NCBI GenBank assembly: GCA_005503215.1
Contig: SCNS01000005.1
Location: forward strand, 124,001 to 188,000
DNA length: 64,000 nt
Reading direction: 5' to 3'
Source: Sphingomonadaceae bacterium 3R27C6
GTDB taxonomy: Bacteria; Pseudomonadota; Alphaproteobacteria; Sphingomonadales; Sphingomonadaceae
In this document: in pieces, positions 62,829 through 64,000 of the stretch
Layout of the letters: every line of letters starts with the position of its first letter
How positions within the stretch are numbered: the stretch's first letter is position 1
The notes under the pieces: generated by a model
Database searches by the model: none
What the model was told of the DNA's origin: nothing
What the model saw: only the letters and a program-made list of their open reading frames with translations
Position numbers and translations under genes: made by a program

Positions 62829-64000
62829 CATGAGTGAATACGACGTCATTATCGTGGGCTCGGGCGCGGCGGGGCTGACCGCCGCGATCGCACTCGCCGA
62901 TCATTGCAGGGTTCTGGTGCTCGCGAAGGGCGAGCTCACCGGCGGCTCGACCGCATGGGCGCAGGGCGGGATCGCCGCGGTGCTCGACGCGGGCGACACG
63001 TTCGAAAATCATATCGAGGACACGATGATCGCGGGCGGCGGCCTCAACCGGCGCGAAACGGTCGAGTTCGTCGTCGAAAATGCGCCGCACGCGATCGAGC
63101 GGCTCGTCGAAATGGGCGTGCCGTTCAACAAGGATGCCGAGGCGCTGCACCTGACGCGCGAGGGCGGCCATTCGCACCGCCGCATCGTCCACGTCGACGA
63201 CGCGACGGGCTGGGCGGTGCAGGCGGCGCTGCTCAAGACCGCCGAAGCGCATCCGAACATCACGTTGCTGCCGGGGCAAGCGTGCATCGACCTGATCACC
63301 GGGCGGCATGAGGAACGTTATTCGGGATCGGGGCGCGTGTGGGGCGTCTACGCGCTCGATGAAAAGACCGGCAAGGTCCGCGCGCACGTCGGCCGCGCGA
63401 CGATCCTTGCGAGTGGCGGCGCGGGGCGCGTCTATCAATTCTCGACCGCGCCGCGCGGCGCGACCGGCGACGGCATCGCGATGGCGTGGCGCGCGGGCGC
63501 GCGCGTCTCGAACATGGAGATGATGCAGTTCCACCCGACCTGCCTCTATAATCTCGACGTCAAGAATTTCCTGATCACCGAGGCGGTGCGCGGCGAGGGC
63601 GGAATCCTGAAGCATCCCGTCACCGGCCACCGTTACATGCCCGATTATGACGCGCGCGCCGAACTCGCGCCGCGCGATGTCGTGGCGCGCGCGAACGACG
63701 ACCAGATCAAGCGCTCTGGGCTCGACTATGTCCACCTCGACATCAGCCACCAGAACCCCGATTTCGTCGCGGGGCATTTCCCGAACATCTATGAAAAGCT
63801 GCTGACGCTTGGCATCGACATGACGAAGCAGCCGATCCCCGTCGTGCCCGCGCAGCATTATACGTGCGGCGGGGTGCTGATCGACCTCGACGGGCGCACC
63901 GACCTGCCGGGGCTTTATGCGGCGGGCGAGTGCACCGAAAGCGGGCTGCACGGCGCCAATCGTCTGGCATCGAACTCGCTGCTCGAATGCTTCGTGTTCG
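62829..64000 (+). CDS. nadB: L-aspartate oxidase, 5' part
   Basis: The first 390 codons of NadB, cut by the right edge; the full enzyme has about 530 residues. It oxidises L-aspartate to iminoaspartate, the first step of bacterial NAD synthesis. Seen are the FAD-binding start VIIVGSGAAGLTAAIALADH, STAWAQGGIAAVLD, the active-site REGGHSHRRIVHV, and QHYTCGGVLIDLDGRT, ending in GANRLASNSLLECFVF. The rest of the NAD pathway genes are not in the window. It is divergent from the EEP lipoprotein gene. Confidence 0.96.

Overview
The window looks like chromosomal DNA of a sphingomonad (Alphaproteobacteria, Sphingopyxis/Sphingomonas type). The evidence is high GC, TonB-dependent receptor, DUF885, DUF4402, UrcA and MipA proteins, a DUF3035 lipoprotein beside lspA, a purE-purK-folA run, and dispersed palindromic intergenic repeats of the kind common in this group. 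No tRNA, rRNA, CRISPR array, transposase or integrase was seen. Most of the window is housekeeping; the accessory parts are about 1-13.4 kb, 40.5-48.7 kb and the TonB receptor at 48.9-51.3 kb.

1-13.4 kb is a catabolic locus. On the plus strand lie exported enzymes: a Tat-exported GH127-type beta-L-arabinofuranosidase, a gamma-glutamyltransferase-family protein, two tandem DUF885 metallopeptidase-like proteins and an S10 serine carboxypeptidase. On the minus strand lie cytosolic enzymes: a probable delta1-pyrroline-2-carboxylate reductase, an alpha-ketoglutaric-semialdehyde-type dehydrogenase and a ProC-like pyrroline-5-carboxylate reductase. An M24 (Xaa-Pro type) peptidase ends at the left edge. 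I read this as a locus for stripping arabinose from, and then eating, hydroxyproline-rich plant glycopeptides. Both the divergent promoter at 1.46-1.49 kb and the proC promoter at 13.40-13.44 kb carry a CGTATAC-centred operator about 45 bp before the start codons, so one off-window regulator probably controls the whole set.

13.5-33 kb is core metabolism: a MipA outer-membrane protein, dxs, then a long minus-strand series purE-purK-folA-M19 dipeptidase-ribF-GDPD-like gene-ileS-lspA-DUF3035 lipoprotein. The GDPD-like gene is bracketed by two direct copies of a roughly 155-165 bp palindromic repeat, as if inserted in the common ribF-ileS order. A GGDEF diguanylate cyclase, Dps, an RGG-rich double cold-shock protein, an RNase D-like exonuclease and lptC-lptA follow.

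33-48.7 kb holds an Atm1-type ABC exporter, a cytochrome b561/catalase-like peroxidase pair, a YbaL-type K+/H+ antiporter and RecQ. Next is a block of UrcA protein, membrane-anchored AraC-type regulator and sterol-desaturase-family hydroxylase. A roughly 42-bp element built of alternating GCCGATT half-sites recurs before urcA and before the hydroxylase, a likely binding site for that regulator. A GNAT protein, a DUF442/TIGR01244 protein, a second hydroxylase, a GMC oxidoreductase, a fused double HxlR regulator and a VOC protein follow.

48.9-64 kb carries a TonB-dependent receptor, then glnK-amt behind a consensus sigma-54 promoter. After these come several small-domain proteins (EEP, DUF2007, PPOX, DUF924), TldD, two DUF4402 proteins around a zinc-finger protein, a lone ABC-2-type ATPase, a second EEP lipoprotein and the start of nadB, which runs off the right edge.
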